A DNA stretch of 64,000 nt, from NCBI GenBank assembly GCA_009760855.2, contig WPIO01000132.1, positions 1 to 64,000 of the forward strand, read 5' to 3'. This document shows, piece by piece, positions 32,211-44,395 of the stretch. The translations under genes and the position numbers were made by a program. This stretch comes from Cristatella mucedo (taxonomy: Eukaryota > Bryozoa > Phylactolaemata > Cristatellidae). Positions within the stretch are counted from its first letter, which is position 1. The number at the start of each line of letters is the position of its first letter. The notes under the pieces were generated by a model. That model was not told where the DNA came from and made no database searches. It saw only the letters and a program-made list of their open reading frames with translations.

Positions 32211-33377
32211 GATCGAACTATGCAAATGGCGGACGCTTTTCGCCGATTGCATGGACCTGGAGTGGCGATCGCAGGTCCGAAGGAGCGCACAGCCAGACAC
32301 TGTGAGCCGTTCGATCGTGCCCGATCTCGATGCACGAGCGATTTGTCAGTGGGACTCAGGGTTAGCAATCAACGACACCGCCGCTAGGCCGGCCGCACAC
32401 GGTTTGTCGAGTTAGGCGAAGCGGCAAGCCGTCGATTTACCTGGGCTGCAAGAGAGCCAGAGATCGCCCCCCCCCCCTGCTGAGCTGAGAGGAGTGCACC
32501 AAAGTCTGCTGGAGACCACGTAAGCAGCCCCATCGTTAGCCGATTTCGCTGAATGTCGACGCGTAGAGATTCGAGCCAGCCAGATTTGAGGCCGCGTTGC
32601 AGCGAGCGCTCAGCGAGCGCTTCAGCGCCCGCCGACAGCGTCGCCTATCCGCGCTGCGGCGGCTGTGCGCACGTCGAGGAGGAAACGCACGCCGGAGCGC
32701 AGACAGCTCGGCCGACGAGAAGTCGCTGAGCGCTGTGTCTTACCGCGCAACCATCGCAGCGCGCCGCCGAACTCGGCGAACGAGCTGCGGCAAACAAGCT
32801 AAGAGTGCAAAAAGCTAATGCAAGCGCCGCCGCTGCGCCGCTGCAGCGGCGGCGGCGACGATCGCGAGCTCTCTGATTCTGGCGAAGCGTCGGGAGACGC
32901 TCGCTCGCGACGCGTCGGAAGTCGCACGACGACGAGAGGCTCCGTTCAGTACGCGTGTGCGAGAGCGAGCGCGCGCGCAGCAGCCGCTCACCGGTGACTC
33001 CAAAAGTAGGCGTAGCGCGTAGCCGGCGAGTTTCCAGCTATTTATGCGGCCGCCGCGTTGTCGTCGTCCAGCGAGTCGCAGTGCTGCGAGAAGCCCACCT
33101 ATCGGCAGGGGATAAGCAGCTGGCGATTCCGGGGACTCCGGTAGGTGGGCGTTGCTCGGAGGGCGCGTGTAGATAGCGTTAAAACGCGTCGAACGGAACT
33201 TCTCCTTAGTCAATAAATAAAGGCAGACCTGACACATGGGGGAGGAGAAGGAGGAGAGCAGTCCAGAGCAGAATCCAAAGCAATGTGGACGAAGCCGCAG
33301 CAGTGTTCTATGAAGGCTGTGAAAGTCGAAGTGACAATCACAACTCGCACAACCAACGCGCACAACGCACCCTCATC
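32211..33377. other. GC-rich stretch without assigned gene
   Basis: CpG-rich from about 32380 to 33180, with a TATTTATGC at 33040 and AATAAATAAA near 33211-33220. The spacing of these two is LTR-like but no second copy exists in the window to prove it. The long Arg-rich frames follow from GC content. A 182-codon minus frame at 32815-33363 shows no motif. Confidence 0.35.
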
Positions 33378-33440
33378 TCATGCAGCCAAGCCAATCGGAC
33401 GGATTTGGACCGCGAGGTTACCGGTTCAAATCCCGAGCTG
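33378..33440 (+). mobile_element. tRNA-like SINE fragment
   Basis: Contains an intact B-box CCGGTTCAAATCCCGAGCTGG preceded by GACCGCGAGGTTA. A complete tRNA cloverleaf does not fit. Probably a piece of a tRNA-derived SINE other than SINE-A/B. Confidence 0.4.
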
Positions 33441-34937
33441 GTGACAGGATTGTCCATGGCTCAATTGATGGTAACTCTAGTGGGACAGTCTGCTAGCGAC
33501 CCTGCATTTAAAGCATCAGCTGCGACAGTAGAGAGCCACCCAGCACGCGGCAAAGAGGTAGACGAGGGAACGGAAGTGGCGATGGCAGAAAGTACCGTTT
33601 CGTTAGATCTGCATTAGACGGAGTGTACAATTATGACACCCTGCAACAAGATCAGTGGTGCGAATCAATCTGTTAGCGAACTGGTTTCAGAGGGAATCAG
33701 TTTCCTTCGAGTGATCTTAGGCAGAGGTGCGTACTTTGTTCGACACATAGGAAGAACCGAACCTTAACATGTCCGGAGGCACCGACTCACTGAAGGGCTA
33801 ACAAGAGGACAGCCGGATCGCTTCGAAGCGCGGCACGCCGCTTCGGAGTCGGTGCCGGAGTTAGAGAAAGACCGACTACGTCAGCACGTCAGCATCGTCC
33901 TGTGTGAGACTGTAGGGAAACGGTAGAAGCGACGGCTGACAACCGTCGGGCAGGGAGGTCGGGCAGGGAGAACGCTAGCAGCCCCGTGCCCGCCTTCAAA
34001 TGTCTCACGGCACACTCACTCTGCTAGTCGGGCTACCTCGTGACGGTACAGAATGTGTCAGTGGAACACGCACTCTTTCGAGATTGGCCACAAAGGAACC
34101 AGTGCAGTTCAAAGTCATCAAAAACCTTAATTAAAGATGCCATACATGTTTGCTACCCTGAAGAAGATGGTGATGCACGTGTACCGGAAAAAAAGCAGGA
34201 CAACTCGGTCGTCCTGCGTAACCTTAATGGCTGCAGAGGTCACGTCTGTACATCACCAGCCCGAGTAAGCATAGCTTTCATAGAAGCAAGCTCAGAGCAG
34301 AAGACACCTTAAGGTAGAGCTGTAAGGAGGCTGGCTAGCGGCCGGGCTAGCCGGCCTCGGTTAAAGCCTATTGCTTCTACTGCGGTCGTGTTGGTTGTTC
34401 GACTGTTCGGGCTATTCTGTATTGGACAAGCTGCAGTCATTCGAAAAAGTTCTGAACGGAAAAGAAAGCACAGAGACTTGGTCATACATTTTTAAGATTT
34501 TTGAAGATCAATCCTGACTATTTAAGTAGTTTTTAACGACGGACCATTTAAAAGACTTAAAAGCAACCTCTTTATTTAAGCAAATGTTAAAAACCTGAGT
34601 TACGGCTAGCCTAAGATTGGTTCGCGTAAGCTATAGCTGTGATGATGGTAGGAGGTCCGTAAGCGACGAGCTATTTACTGGAGTTAAGTATGATAACAAC
34701 TTCATCTACGGGAACCTTGGAGAAATTTTCAAGGACGATGGCAGATTGTCACTCAACCCTTGCATTAGGCGAAATTGCCTTTTTTGGGACACAGATGTGC
34801 CATTTTTCAGCGAAAGCTGCAAACTCATCAGTCATATCCGTCAGTAGACTCTAGACGATTGAGTTTAGCTGCAATACTAGATGAAAGGTGCTTCAGTTTT
34901 AGCATTGCTTCCGGTCGCAAGTCGGTCGCCATCTCTT
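33441..34937. other. Unassigned sequence
   Basis: About 1.5 kb in which I recognise nothing. Inverted GC-rich words (CTTCGAAGCG / CGCCGCTTCGGAG) occur near 33820-33850 and GCTAGCGGCCGGGCTAGCCGGC at 34335-34357. Confidence 0.45.
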
Positions 34938-35062
34938 AAGTCCTACAATCTACTCCCCCACTAGGCTATGCATCGTGCTACTCGCTTTTCGGAATCCAAT
35001 CGTTTACCTATACCTCACAAAAACCTCAAATCCTTTGGAGACCGTGCCTTTAGTTCAGGTTA
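34938..35062 (+). mobile_element. LINE-A C-terminal scrap
   Basis: Matches LINE-A just before the 3'UTR: TACTCCCCCACTAGGCTATGC, CGCTTTTCGGAATCCAA, AACCTCAAATCCTTTGGAGACC. Both ends are lost. Confidence 0.7.
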
Positions 35063-35839
35063 AAGTTTTGGCTGCACTTGCAGTCAAGCGTGAAATTGAT
35101 CGAAAACACCCAGCCGAGCAACAGCGCCACGCGTAGTCCTGATCGAGCGCGGTCAGCTGGTACGTGGCGTACCAGGCGAAGGTGAGCAGGGCGTGGCCGA
35201 AACCGTCCTCCTCCTCCTCTCCGCCCGACCTTCTTTGATAACCATGAAATCCAGTGCATGCACTTGAGTGAAGTCGCGGTTCATACGATGGATCTCATGG
35301 ATGTAAAAGGAAAAGGTTCTGGCTCGCACCCACTTTTTGGCGGGAAAGTTAAGTTTAACTTATCACCCAGTTTTAGGTCGCTTCACTCTCTCCAGCTCCT
35401 GTCTGAAACCTATCTGAAATAGTACTCTCCTTCTCTTTGGTTCCCCTCACACTCTAGCCTTTAAATCTTAACTCGTGTCGCTTAGCCATGCCTCTCACCA
35501 AATTCAAATACTTCTGAGACCAAGTGCTGAGTTACTTTTACTATAATACTTAATAACAACAATTCATTTGCGTAGCGTGCCCAATTCGAGAGCTAAGTCT
35601 CAACCCAGGCGCTTTACAACTTGCTGCAACAATTAGCATTGGTAATTGACATGCAACACGTCATGCTTGGATTTGCAAGCCAAAGCAGACGAGTTTCATG
35701 TTTAGGCCAACATGAAAAAAGCATCCAAAAGATCAAGACTGACTGTCCATCGACAGGCATAGGAGGACTAAAGTAGATTCGTGCCAATCGATCATAGCAA
35801 AGGCCAAGTCTAGCTTTTATACAAAAATTGTTGAATCAC
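35063..35839. other. Unassigned sequence
   Basis: No gene seen. The minus frame 35050-35259 is a chance frame over LINE-A sequence and GC-rich DNA. The part 35650-35730 resembles 3003-3090, an unnamed repeat. Confidence 0.4.
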
Positions 35840-36165
35840 AGATGCACAAGCAAAAGTAAAAAATGCTAAAGTCGATTATAAGCCATCTCCTTAACCGCTC
35901 CAATGTTAGCTCTTTGCCTAGAGATCCTTATGAAGATCTAGCTAATCGCTTCTCTAGCTTTCTTAATCAACAAGATAGAAAAAATCAGAGATTTATCCCT
36001 AGGGTGGCAGCATCCACCCTGGAATCCTGTCCCTCAATTCCATGCAGCACCTCAACGTCTACTTTCGAAGAGACTAACAGTAGCCACGTCGTGAAGTTCA
36101 CATCTCAATAAAAGAAGACAGCTAGTCGTCTGGACCCTATTGTCACTGTCCTGCTTCTACGATGC
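35840..36165 (+). mobile_element. LINE-A linker fragment
   Basis: An open frame with LLNRSNVSSLPRDPYEDLAN, RFSSFLNQQDRKNQRFI and PSIPCSTSTSTFEETN, then in another frame the GTCCTGCTTCTACGATGCATG words shared with 20.77 kb. This is the stretch between endonuclease and reverse transcriptase in LINE-A. Confidence 0.6.
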
Positions 36166-39100
36166 ATGGATCTGCCATGCTGCCATGCATAGCTAGCGTT
36201 CGTTCTGACAAGGTTGGTTGCGGAATTGCAATTGTTGTTGAATCGTTTGGCTATAATAAGATATGCAGTTTTTCGCACGGGTCATAGTTTGAATCAGTTG
36301 CAATCAGGTACTCATTTAAGACAAAGACTTCCACTGTTGTGATATACCGACCACCTGCCGGCTGTCTAAACTTGTTTATGGAGGAGTTTTCGGAGTTCCT
36401 TCTTAAAATATTCGTGTGTGGCAGGCCGTTACTGATTGCTGGTGACTTTAACATTCACGTTGACAGCACTACCAATAGCCAGGTCCCCTCATTTCTTGAC
36501 TGCCTGAAGAATTTCGGCTTGGTCCAACACGTTAATCATACCACTCACGTCTTTAGCCATATCCTAGATCTCGTGATCACTATGGATGTCTGCCTCACTG
36601 ACCTTGTTGTGTGCCCGCTGACCGTCTCGGATCATCGTTCGGTCTCGTTAACTGTCCTGCTCCATTGAACGCGCAGGGTAACGCCGAGTTTTCCAGCGAC
36701 GTAATTAAAAAAGCATTGACCAAGACAAATTTTTGAAATATGTATATGCGAGGCAGGTCTTTTTGATTTGCACCCTGACGTGACCGACAGCCTCGATAAC
36801 TTCACTGATGCAGGGAGCTTGACACTTAGAGCTCTTGACGAGCATGATCCCGTACATTTTGTCCGTGTCCAGAGTCGTGCAGGTTCCTTTCGATTTACGA
36901 AAAAACTTCAAAAGATGCGCCGCATTAAGCGCAGGCTCGAAGGTTGTCTTTAGAAATCGGGGTCTGATGCAGATCTAGTCAGTTTTAAAGACTTCCTTCA
37001 AGTTTACACCCGGAAGCTTACAAAAGTCAGCGCTTCTTTTGTCACTCGAAAACTGAAGACCTGCCAGTCAGCTACAGAACAGACTTGTAAGACGGTAAAC
37101 AATTTAGTGATTAATTCTGAGAGGTCTGACTCCCCAGAGGTTAACGGCTCAGCCCAAAAATTTGCAGCCTTCTTTACTAAAGACATTGTTTACATTCGCG
37201 CCTCCCTAAAGCCCCCTCCGCGTAAAGCAGTTTTGGAATGGCAACCTGTGGCTTTCCTTAAAAGATGAGGCTTTTTCATGCGATGTGGCTACCTTAGTAA
37301 GGTCGAGTAAAAGAGCTCGTCTCCTGAAGACCCGATAACAGTGGTCAGCAAACATTTTGGACCACCAAGCCATTTCAGGAGGTCAAGAGGGCACACTAGG
37401 CCGGAATAAACCACGCCCACTCCCGCGAGGCCGGCTGTGTAGGCGTGGCGAAACCAACAGACAAACTGTCGCAAAAGACAAATACAAATGAATTATATAA
37501 AGAGGCACAGATGGGTGCGGAAATGATAGAGGTAGATTTATTTCATCCCTCCCCGGTCAAGCGCTTCTGTTTCAAGTTCTAAAAATAAACGCGGGCCACA
37601 ACTTAAGCTGCAACAGCAGTTATGAACGGGAATGAAACCGCGACAACTAAATTAGGCCTGATCAATCCATAAATAACTAGTGGCCGCTAGGCCGGACTGG
37701 AGCTCTAGCTAGGCCGGATCTGGTCGAAGGCCGGAGTTTGCCGACCTTCCCTACACCATCATCTCTGCGGTCTTCACTGACAGACCAACTTAGCCCTGCT
37801 ATTAACGAAATTTTTAATGCTTCTTTGGAAAAAGAGGTCGTACCCAAGTCCTTCTAATCAGAAATCGTTAGACCCTTAGTTATAAAGCCTGGATAAGATA
37901 CAGAGGTCCTGCAAGCAATTTCCCAGTTTCCCTTGTTCCGTTTTTTCAAATATTCTTGAAAAAAATGTCGCTAAGCATCTGGTAGCGCATATTGAAAAGA
38001 ATAAAATGTCCGAGAAAATCCAATCGGGGTTCAAGACGCAGCACTCCACTGAAACTGCTCTCCTCAGTGTTACCTATGACATCCTATGCTGCAACGATGA
38101 CGGGAATTTCTCTGCCCTAGCTCTGCGAAATAGGATATCACTTTTATGCTGACGATTCTCAGCTGCATTTTTCATTCAAACTGTCAAAATCTGTTGCAGA
38201 AACGAATAAACTGAATGCTTGTCTTGCCGACAATCGATCCTCGATGACGGAAAATTTCTTGAAACTAAATGACGATAAAACGGAATTGCTGCTCATAGAA
38301 AACCCGAATCGTGTGTCTGGATTCGAAGGCTTTGCTCTTCTAATAGGTGATGCTGTTGTGCGACCACCATCACCACTCGAAATTAAAGCGTCGTTTTAAA
38401 AAAAACTGCTTAAATTTTAAAAGCTTCATTAAGAAGACAGTTTCTACAGCTAGCCATCACGACCGATTCCTATCTAAGATAAGAAGCTGTCTTCCACGGT
38501 GGCTTTCAAAAACTTTAACTAGCTTTTTAGTTCTGCATCGGCTTGATTATTGTAATTTCATTTTGGTTGAGCTACTGAAAAAAGCTACTAGGCCACTGCA
38601 GCTGGCGATGAATATGGTTGCAAGGCTAGTTTGCAAATCCCAGAGGTTTGACCACATGTCTCCTTTGCTAAAAGAGCTAGGATGGCTACCGGTTGATCAA
38701 CGGATACAGAGTAAAGTTCTTATGCTGACCCACAAGGCCCGCCGCCGCTTGGCCCCTCCATACCTAGCTGAACTGCTGCACCAGTTTCAGCCTCCTCGTG
38801 CCCTCAGGTCCGCATGGACAATAAATTAGCTGTTCCGTTCCTCAGCTTCAAGACCGCTAGTGACAGAAGCTTTGGGTCTGGAGGTCCTAGACTGTTGAAC
38901 TAGCTTTCACAATTCTTATGCAACGACAGCTACTCTCCTGCTGCTGAATATGGCACATTCTTTCCAGCGGCCCTGAGCTGTTACTTTCATGATAATCAGT
39001 ACCTCAACTGCTCTTCTGACTCTACTATGCTTCCCAATTTCTCTTTGTTGCGTGAGGTGATGTCTGTTGGCTACGGAATGCGTACCGAAAGTCGCATAGG

Positions 39101-39185
39101 CTGTGCGAGCGCTATAGAAAGTGGTTCCGCGTAACACCCACACAGTCTTTGAGGCTTTGTGGAGTTACAGACGGAGATACATAAC
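36166..39185 (+). mobile_element. LINE-B, longest copy, with endonuclease part
   Basis: The 109-codon frame at 36339-36668 keeps the C-terminal half of an apurinic/apyrimidinic-type endonuclease: VIYRPPAGC before it in frame, FVCGRPLLIAGDFNIHVDS (GDFN motif), THVFSHILDLVI, PLTVSDHRSVSLTV (SDH motif). The linker follows (TVNNLVINSERSDSPEVNGS), then SSPEDP where a hAT element (37339-37748) interrupts. After it come reverse-transcriptase pieces: FKTQHSTETALL-like, YHFYADDSQLHFSFK, NFLKLNDDKTELLLIENP, LDYCNFILVELLKKATRPLQ and LTHKARRRLAPPYLAELLHQ, and the 3' end GTTACAGACGGAGATACATA. A deletion of a few hundred bases before YADD and many shifts show it is dead. Confidence 0.9.
37339..37748. mobile_element. 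hAT-like miniature transposon in LINE-B
   Basis: 410 bp without coding capacity. Left terminus CAGTGGTCAGCAAAC; right terminus, reversed, AAGGTCGGCAAAC, sharing GGTCRGCAAAC. Flanks are CCCGATAA and CCCTACAC; the LINE-B copy at 31.2 kb has CCCTATAC at that place, so both are decayed copies of an 8-bp target duplication. GGCCGG-rich internal repeats (AGGCCGGAATAAACC, TAGGCCGGACTGG) are common in style among hAT non-autonomous elements. It is not SPIN-like in sequence. Confidence 0.75.
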
Positions 39186-39281
39186 ATAGTAAACACGTAA
39201 TTAGCCTCAGGTCACGTCTCAGAACCTTTCAAAGAGGCTGTAGTCAGGCCACTACGCAAAAAAGCAAAATTAGACCCATAA
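39186..39281 (+). mobile_element. LINE-A internal scrap
   Basis: Frame reads ISLRSRL/ SGHVSEPFKEAVVRPL-like, the start of the reverse transcriptase. It ends exactly where a minus-strand LINE-A tail begins. Confidence 0.65.
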
Positions 39282-40430
39282 TAATGATAAAAATAATAAT
39301 AACAATAAAAAATTTGATATAGCGCTCTCAGAGAACTTAATCTCTTTCTAGGCACTTTACATTTGCTGCAAAGGAAGCTCTATCGAATGGCTAGTGGTAG
39401 CATGCTCAATAAACAACAATAATAACATGGTTAGGGTTGACATGCACAGGGTTAGCATGCAAGAATGATTAGTGGCAGTTTACTCAATGTCAGCAGGCAT
39501 TAGCACATAAAAATTGAATCACAAGGACCCATTAAATGCTATGATAAATAGTTGTGGTTTTAGTTTCTTTTTAAATGTGGTCAAGTCAAGAATTGTGACG
39601 CAAGTCGGAAGTGAGCTATGAGCGTTGGGAGCTTACGAAGTGAAGGCACGGTCTCCAAAGAATTATTTTAGGTTTGTACGAGGTATAGGTAAACAATTTT
39701 AAACAATTAGATTCCGAAAAGCGGATGGTACCATGCATAGCCTGGTGGGGAGTAGATGGTTTGGTCCAGCGGTTAAGGTGCTCGCCCCGACCAAGTTCTG
39801 GCTTAGGTCGTGGGCTCGAGCCCGAAGGCATGTGTGAAGCGCTTGAATAGAGATTAAGTTCTCTTGGGCCGCTCTACAAATGAATTATATTATGCATATA
39901 TTTTTAGATCTGATAGGTAGGCTGGAGCCAAAGAATGAAGGGACCTGAAAATGAGTGACAAAACCTTGAAGTCGATCCGTTGTTTGACTGGTAGCCAGTG
40001 CAGGTCGGCGAGAAGTGGTGAGATGTGGGAAGTGCGCCGCACACGACAGACAAACCTAGCTGCAGAGGCTTGCACTAGCTGTAAGCCGCCGAGTTCACAA
40101 TCTGGTAGAACAGCAAGCGGTGAGTTACAGAAATCAAGACGGGATGCCACAAATGCGTGAATCAATTTAGATGAGGTATTCCTGTCAAAATAAGCCCGAA
40201 TTTTAGCAATGCCATGTAGCTGAAAGTAGGCAGACTTGACTGTGGAGCTGATGTGTCGTCTAATGAAAGGTCACTTTTGAATATGAAACCTAGATTTCGT
40301 GAAGATTTAACAGGCAATACATGTGCACAGCCGATTTTGAGCACTAACCTTTCTGATTTCTGAATCACACTTTGTTTGGCCGTAACTAGTAAGTTGGCTG
40401 TATCGTCATAAGGGAGACAGTGCGGAAGTT
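39282..40430 (-). mobile_element. LINE-A C-terminal half and 3' end, split by SINE-A
   Basis: Plus strand starts with the reversed TTA tail and AGCGCTCTCAGAGAACTTAATCTCTTTC, then the 3'UTR. The coding part (minus, 40165-39910) reads HAFVASRLDFCNSPLAVLPD and LHWLPVKQRIDFKVLSLIFR. A SINE-A at 39758-39904 interrupts it. Upstream coding decays near 40430. Dead copy. Confidence 0.88.
39758..39904 (+). mobile_element. SINE-A copy nested in LINE-A
   Basis: Begins GGTTTGGTCCAGCGGTTAAGG, has B-box side GGTCGTGGGCTCGAGCCC and ends with GAATAGAGATTAAGTTCTCTTGGGCCGCTCTACAAATGAATT. TAGAT flanks both ends (39753-39757 and 39905-39909). Intact LINE-A at that point reads AGTAGATCTGAGAG, confirming the insertion point. 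Confidence 0.9.
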
Positions 40431-42270
40431 TCTCTAGTTATCATTCGCTTCTACTGCTCAATCCTCGTTCCGACCTGTCATCATTGGTTGATTGCTACAA
40501 TACGACACTAACTGACATTCTCAAAAAACTTGCACCTCTGACTATGCGGTGACTGTTACTGGGTTATCCTTCAGCTGCGATAGGATATATCTCGATCAAT
40601 TCGGAAGTTAAATCGGGGCCTCTTGTGGAAACAGCTAGCGTCGTAACCACTCTTTTAATTCCCAGCAGGCAATGCGGACCAGCAGGAAAGCTTGCTCGAG
40701 CATAGGTTCAATGTAACCGCGTGTTTATCTAATTAAAATGCTCCAGCCATCGAAGACCACCCGATAATGCCATAAGAAGTGAACGCTGAAACTTGTTCTT
40801 GACACTGTGGAGAAATTTGTTTGGTCAAATATAAATCGCTGAGGAATCAACAAACACGGGACTAGATACAATACATTTTAAGCCGCGAAGCGTCCGACAG
40901 AGGTCGCGGTTGCTCCGCTTTGAAAAAGGCAATGGCAGGCCAGCGTCCGATGCGAGCAGGGTGATGTGGAATTCAAATAATAATTTGATAAAAACTCTAC
41001 AGTTCTCAGAGAGGGAAGTACTAAATTGAAGCCTTTGCAGGTCTTTCTAGGTCGTGCTCACCAATTACCTACACGTGTTTAAGTCGTGGCAAAAAATGTT
41101 GATGTATTGGCTTAGATCTGAGAAAAGATTTTCAGCCGACTTGTGTTCGCCGATGAAGTGACGATGGGACAACTGCTATCATCATCGACGTAGTGGTTCT
41201 GTTCGACAACGACGAGGATGCCTTGATGAGGGCCGCGGATCAGAATATCACGAAATGGGCAGGCATCGCGAGTGACTTGCGGTCCCAGGGTAGGTCTGCG
41301 TGTGGGGGAAAGGATGTGAGCTCCTGCCTGGTCACATGTAGAGAGCGGACGGCAGAAGGTCATTATCTGACCCAAAGCCCAGAAAGGGTCGTCCTAGCCC
41401 CTCACACATGTCACTTGAAAGCATTTGTGTGTGACTTTATCTCACCTTGAAATCTACATGGGGTGAGCAGTATCAGTGTTTAAAAGCACGAGAAAATTAG
41501 CGGCGTTCTTGTTCCAAGATGTTTGGATGAGGCTGGCACAATGCGAGTGAATCGTATTGAGAGCGCACGATACAGCTACCAACTCGCCAAAACCCTAGTC
41601 ACGTGGTCCAAAATGTGCTGCTCTTGGAAGGCGGATTTCTGGTCGATGCAAAACGCCCCCAGCTTGAGAAAATGCTTGCACGCAGCTTTGTGTGCATAAA
41701 CCTCTTACCGCTCGTCAAGCTATTGATCGTGGATAGGGCTTCCCGCTTGCCCGATGGACGCGACAAGCATTCCGCGCTACCAACGTTGTAGATAGCAAAG
41801 TATGATTAGCTCCATTGTCGGCGCCGGCCAAATGGGGCTTCGCACAGCCTATCGACTATTCAAGCTTGAACGAGCACCGGGCAGCGAGGCAGGCTGCTAT
41901 CGCATGCCAGGCAATTGTCGCTACGTTGACGCACGTCCGGCGAATGCGGCAAGCGCTAAGTGGTCGGTCGTACGCGTGGTTCTCAGCGGCCTCAGCGGCG
42001 TTTCAGCTTGGTGTGCGATCGAGCACGAGTCACGCAGCTGATGCGCGAAGCACTACCTTTTGCTGCTACTCAGCATAACAAGCGCTACCTACACCAGCGC
42101 AGCCAGTGTCCCGAGATGTCAAGCCAGCACCGTTGACAGGGCTAGACGCTGTGAACTTAAAATCCAGTCAGCAGGAGTAGCATCGAAATGTTTTGATGCT
42201 TCATTCTTTCAATTTGTTTTTAAATCCTTAGACTTCGCTCTCGCAAAAGCTTACTGATCCCTGGATCGTA
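40431..42270. other. Unassigned sequence
   Basis: About 1.8 kb without a recognised gene. An AATAATAATTTGATAAAAAC with TTCTCAGAGAGGG at 40977-41020 may be a degraded LINE tail. Frames of 62-87 codons at 41.2-42.3 kb show no motif. Confidence 0.4.
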
Positions 42271-42278
42271 GCTTCTCG

Positions 42279-42345
42279 GTAAGGCTTTCGCACATTTCAT
42301 GGTCGTCAGGTCGTGGGTTCGAGTCCTGAAGGTGGCATTTAATAG
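42279..42345 (+). mobile_element. tRNA-like SINE fragment
   Basis: GGTAAGGCTTTCGCACAT, then GTCGTGGGTTCGAGTCCTGAAGG, a near-perfect B-box. Resembles the head of the local SINEs but no tail is clear. Confidence 0.4.
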
Positions 42346-42959
42346 CCGCACTCCTCTGCAATCGGTAGCGATAGCTGCTATGGTGCCGCACTCTAAATGA
42401 GGATGTTGAATTAGCTGACCTTTGAATTTTTAGTTTTTCGTCAGATAAAAAGTCGCAGCTGGTCCCACTTCAATTACTGACCGAGTGACTTGACCTCTCG
42501 TTAACCGTTTAATCCCTGCTACGCTACGTAATTTTAAGTGAGATCTTGAAGCGAGCGAACCAACCGAGTGCGTAGTGAGCTCTAGCTTAAAATGATATTA
42601 ATGGATGCATAGATAGTCACGGCATTGTAAGTCACTTGAATAGCTCGTCTAGCGTATTTTCACCGAAGTAGCCAAGCAAGAGAAGTTGGTTGTCGGTGTA
42701 CCTTAGTCTGACTACTTGCAAACTTAATTCTGAAATAGAAATACGAGACGCAGGGTTCGTTTTTTATGCCCTTGGTCGTTTATGAATACATGCATCGACA
42801 CATGTATCATGCATCAAAGCATCAAAGCATCAAAGCGGCCGTTCTGCCGCTTTATAAACAAGGCTGCTAAATCAGCTAAGCCTTTCAAGCTGCGAAAGAT
42901 CTAACCTCGGTGAGAAATGTCAGAGTATAGATATAAATAACGATCGGTTGCCATAGGTC
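42346..42959. other. Unassigned; SINE-B scrap at 42838-42886
   Basis: Mostly unassigned. The words CGCTTTATAAACAAGGCTGCTAAATCAGCTAAG look like a SINE-B 3' end. A 9-bp unit CATCAAAG(C) is repeated three times at 42807-42833. Confidence 0.4.
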
Positions 42960-43260
42960 CTCATCCAAGGAGCCTTTAAAGTACGAAGTACCGCAGGTTC
43001 GATATGAGGCCCCCCTTCTAGGCACCATCAATACTCTTCCTCTGGCTGGCCGATATCATTCATTGACCATAAATCTCGGCTTTCATTTCTACCCCGACGA
43101 GGCCGCAGGCTACGCACCCAACTTTCGATCGAACTGTCAGCCTCCTTGCTCACTATCCGACTGGCCATCTCACCGGCTCACCATCCGATCTGCTCACCAT
43201 CCGACAGGCTTAATCCACCTGATGCCTGCAGCGACGACAGTTGCACTGGATGATGGCCTC
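42960..43260 (+). mobile_element. LINE-A-type reverse transcriptase scrap
   Basis: Frames read GTINTLPLAGRYHSLT then NLGFHFYPDEAAGY, a decayed version of LPLADVI...LGFHFYADDTQLY; the catalytic YADD is now YPDE. About 300 bp. Confidence 0.6.
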
Positions 43261-43270
43261 TACCCGCTCT

Positions 43271-43400
43271 GGTTTGGTTCCGGGGTAAGGCGCTTTAATG
43301 ACCAAGGTCGTGGGCTCGAGGAACGCGGTCTTTTTAGTAAAGCGCCTGGATCGACATTATGCTCTCTGGGAGTGCTATGCGAATGAAGGATAATTTAGTT
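43271..43400 (+). mobile_element. SINE-A copy (diverged)
   Basis: GGTTTGGTTCCGGGGTAAGGCGC, CCAAGGTCGTGGGCTCGAGGA and a decayed tail GCTCTCTGGGAGTGCTATGCGAATGAA. Confidence 0.6.
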
Positions 43401-43724
43401 TCCTGAAGCTTAAAGATGTTAAGAATAACTTAACGGTTATGGGTAAACCTACTGTCATCCTATTATTAGTTTGGTGAACTCACCCTCAAGATGGCTTAAG
43501 TTGGCACCACTCCAGTGACGTTTGCCCGTAATCTAGGCTAATAATTCTAAAACAATTGGTCATAAGATGAGCACATTTACGTGACTTTCAAGTAGGCATA
43601 TTTTCAGCTAAGGAGAATCTCCAAAATAAGGATCTGCCTAGATAATCATACGACGGCCAAACTAGTTCACATGTTTGTGAGATTACGTGACTATCGTTGC
43701 AATTTGTTCTATTCAGGACTCCAG
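43401..43724. other. Unassigned sequence
   Basis: No gene or recognised repeat. Confidence 0.4.
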
Positions 43725-44395
43725 ACCTGTGCCCTTAATCTCTGCAACCGTGTTGCAACACTCAGTAGCTCCTCTGGCCTACCCTCGACGGCGTAGCTGC
43801 CACATCGCATGCCGGATCGCTTCTATCGGAGCTTCACTGGCTCCCCATCGTGCATCGAATTGACTTCAAGATTCTCTCTTTGGTCTACAGGTGGCTTCAC
43901 TCGCTTGCTTCGCCCTACCTATCCGACGTCCTTGCTCATCCGGTCGCGTGCACTCGCACACCCCCCGCTCCTCGGAATTATTTATTTCGGCATACCTCGT
44001 GCTAAACTGAAATCTGTCTACAACTTGCTTCTGGCTACGCACACTACCTGGATTGACCATGCATCCTTCAAGTCGAGGCTAAAGACGCATTTGGTCTCGA
44101 ACAGGTTTCCAGTCGCTCCACGTAGCTTGTCTCTCAGCTTGTCCCGGCGGCGGCGTGCTTTGCATGCGCATGATTCTGCGCACGCTACGAGCCATTAGTT
44201 TATGCTGCGGCGGCCACGAGTGGTGTCTTCACGCTTTCTCCGGCATGCTGCCCACAGTGTGATTGTTGATTTGTTCAGTCTGCTTGATACTATGCATTTC
44301 ACTTATCTACTTGGGTACTGAATCGGTAGCAGTGAGTTGTGCTGCACTTGCGTAGAGATTAAGGCATTGTAAAATATCTAATATAATTATTAAAA
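43725..44395 (+). mobile_element. LINE-C C-terminal part and 3' end
   Basis: Shifted frames give LHWLPIVHRIDFKILSLVYR, LHSLASPYLSDV, a HASFKSRLKTHLVSNRF block and then untranslated sequence ending in AT-rich DNA. Related to the fragment at 12.2 kb (same order LHWLP, FKI, LHSLAS). Confidence 0.75.

Noticed and set aside
32815-33363. 182-codon Arg/Ala-rich minus frame
   Set aside because: High GC depletes stop codons here; composition is low complexity and no motif is present.
41112-41450. Two overlapping 85-87 codon frames on opposite strands
   Set aside because: No motif, no codon or splice evidence; opposite frames shadow each other.
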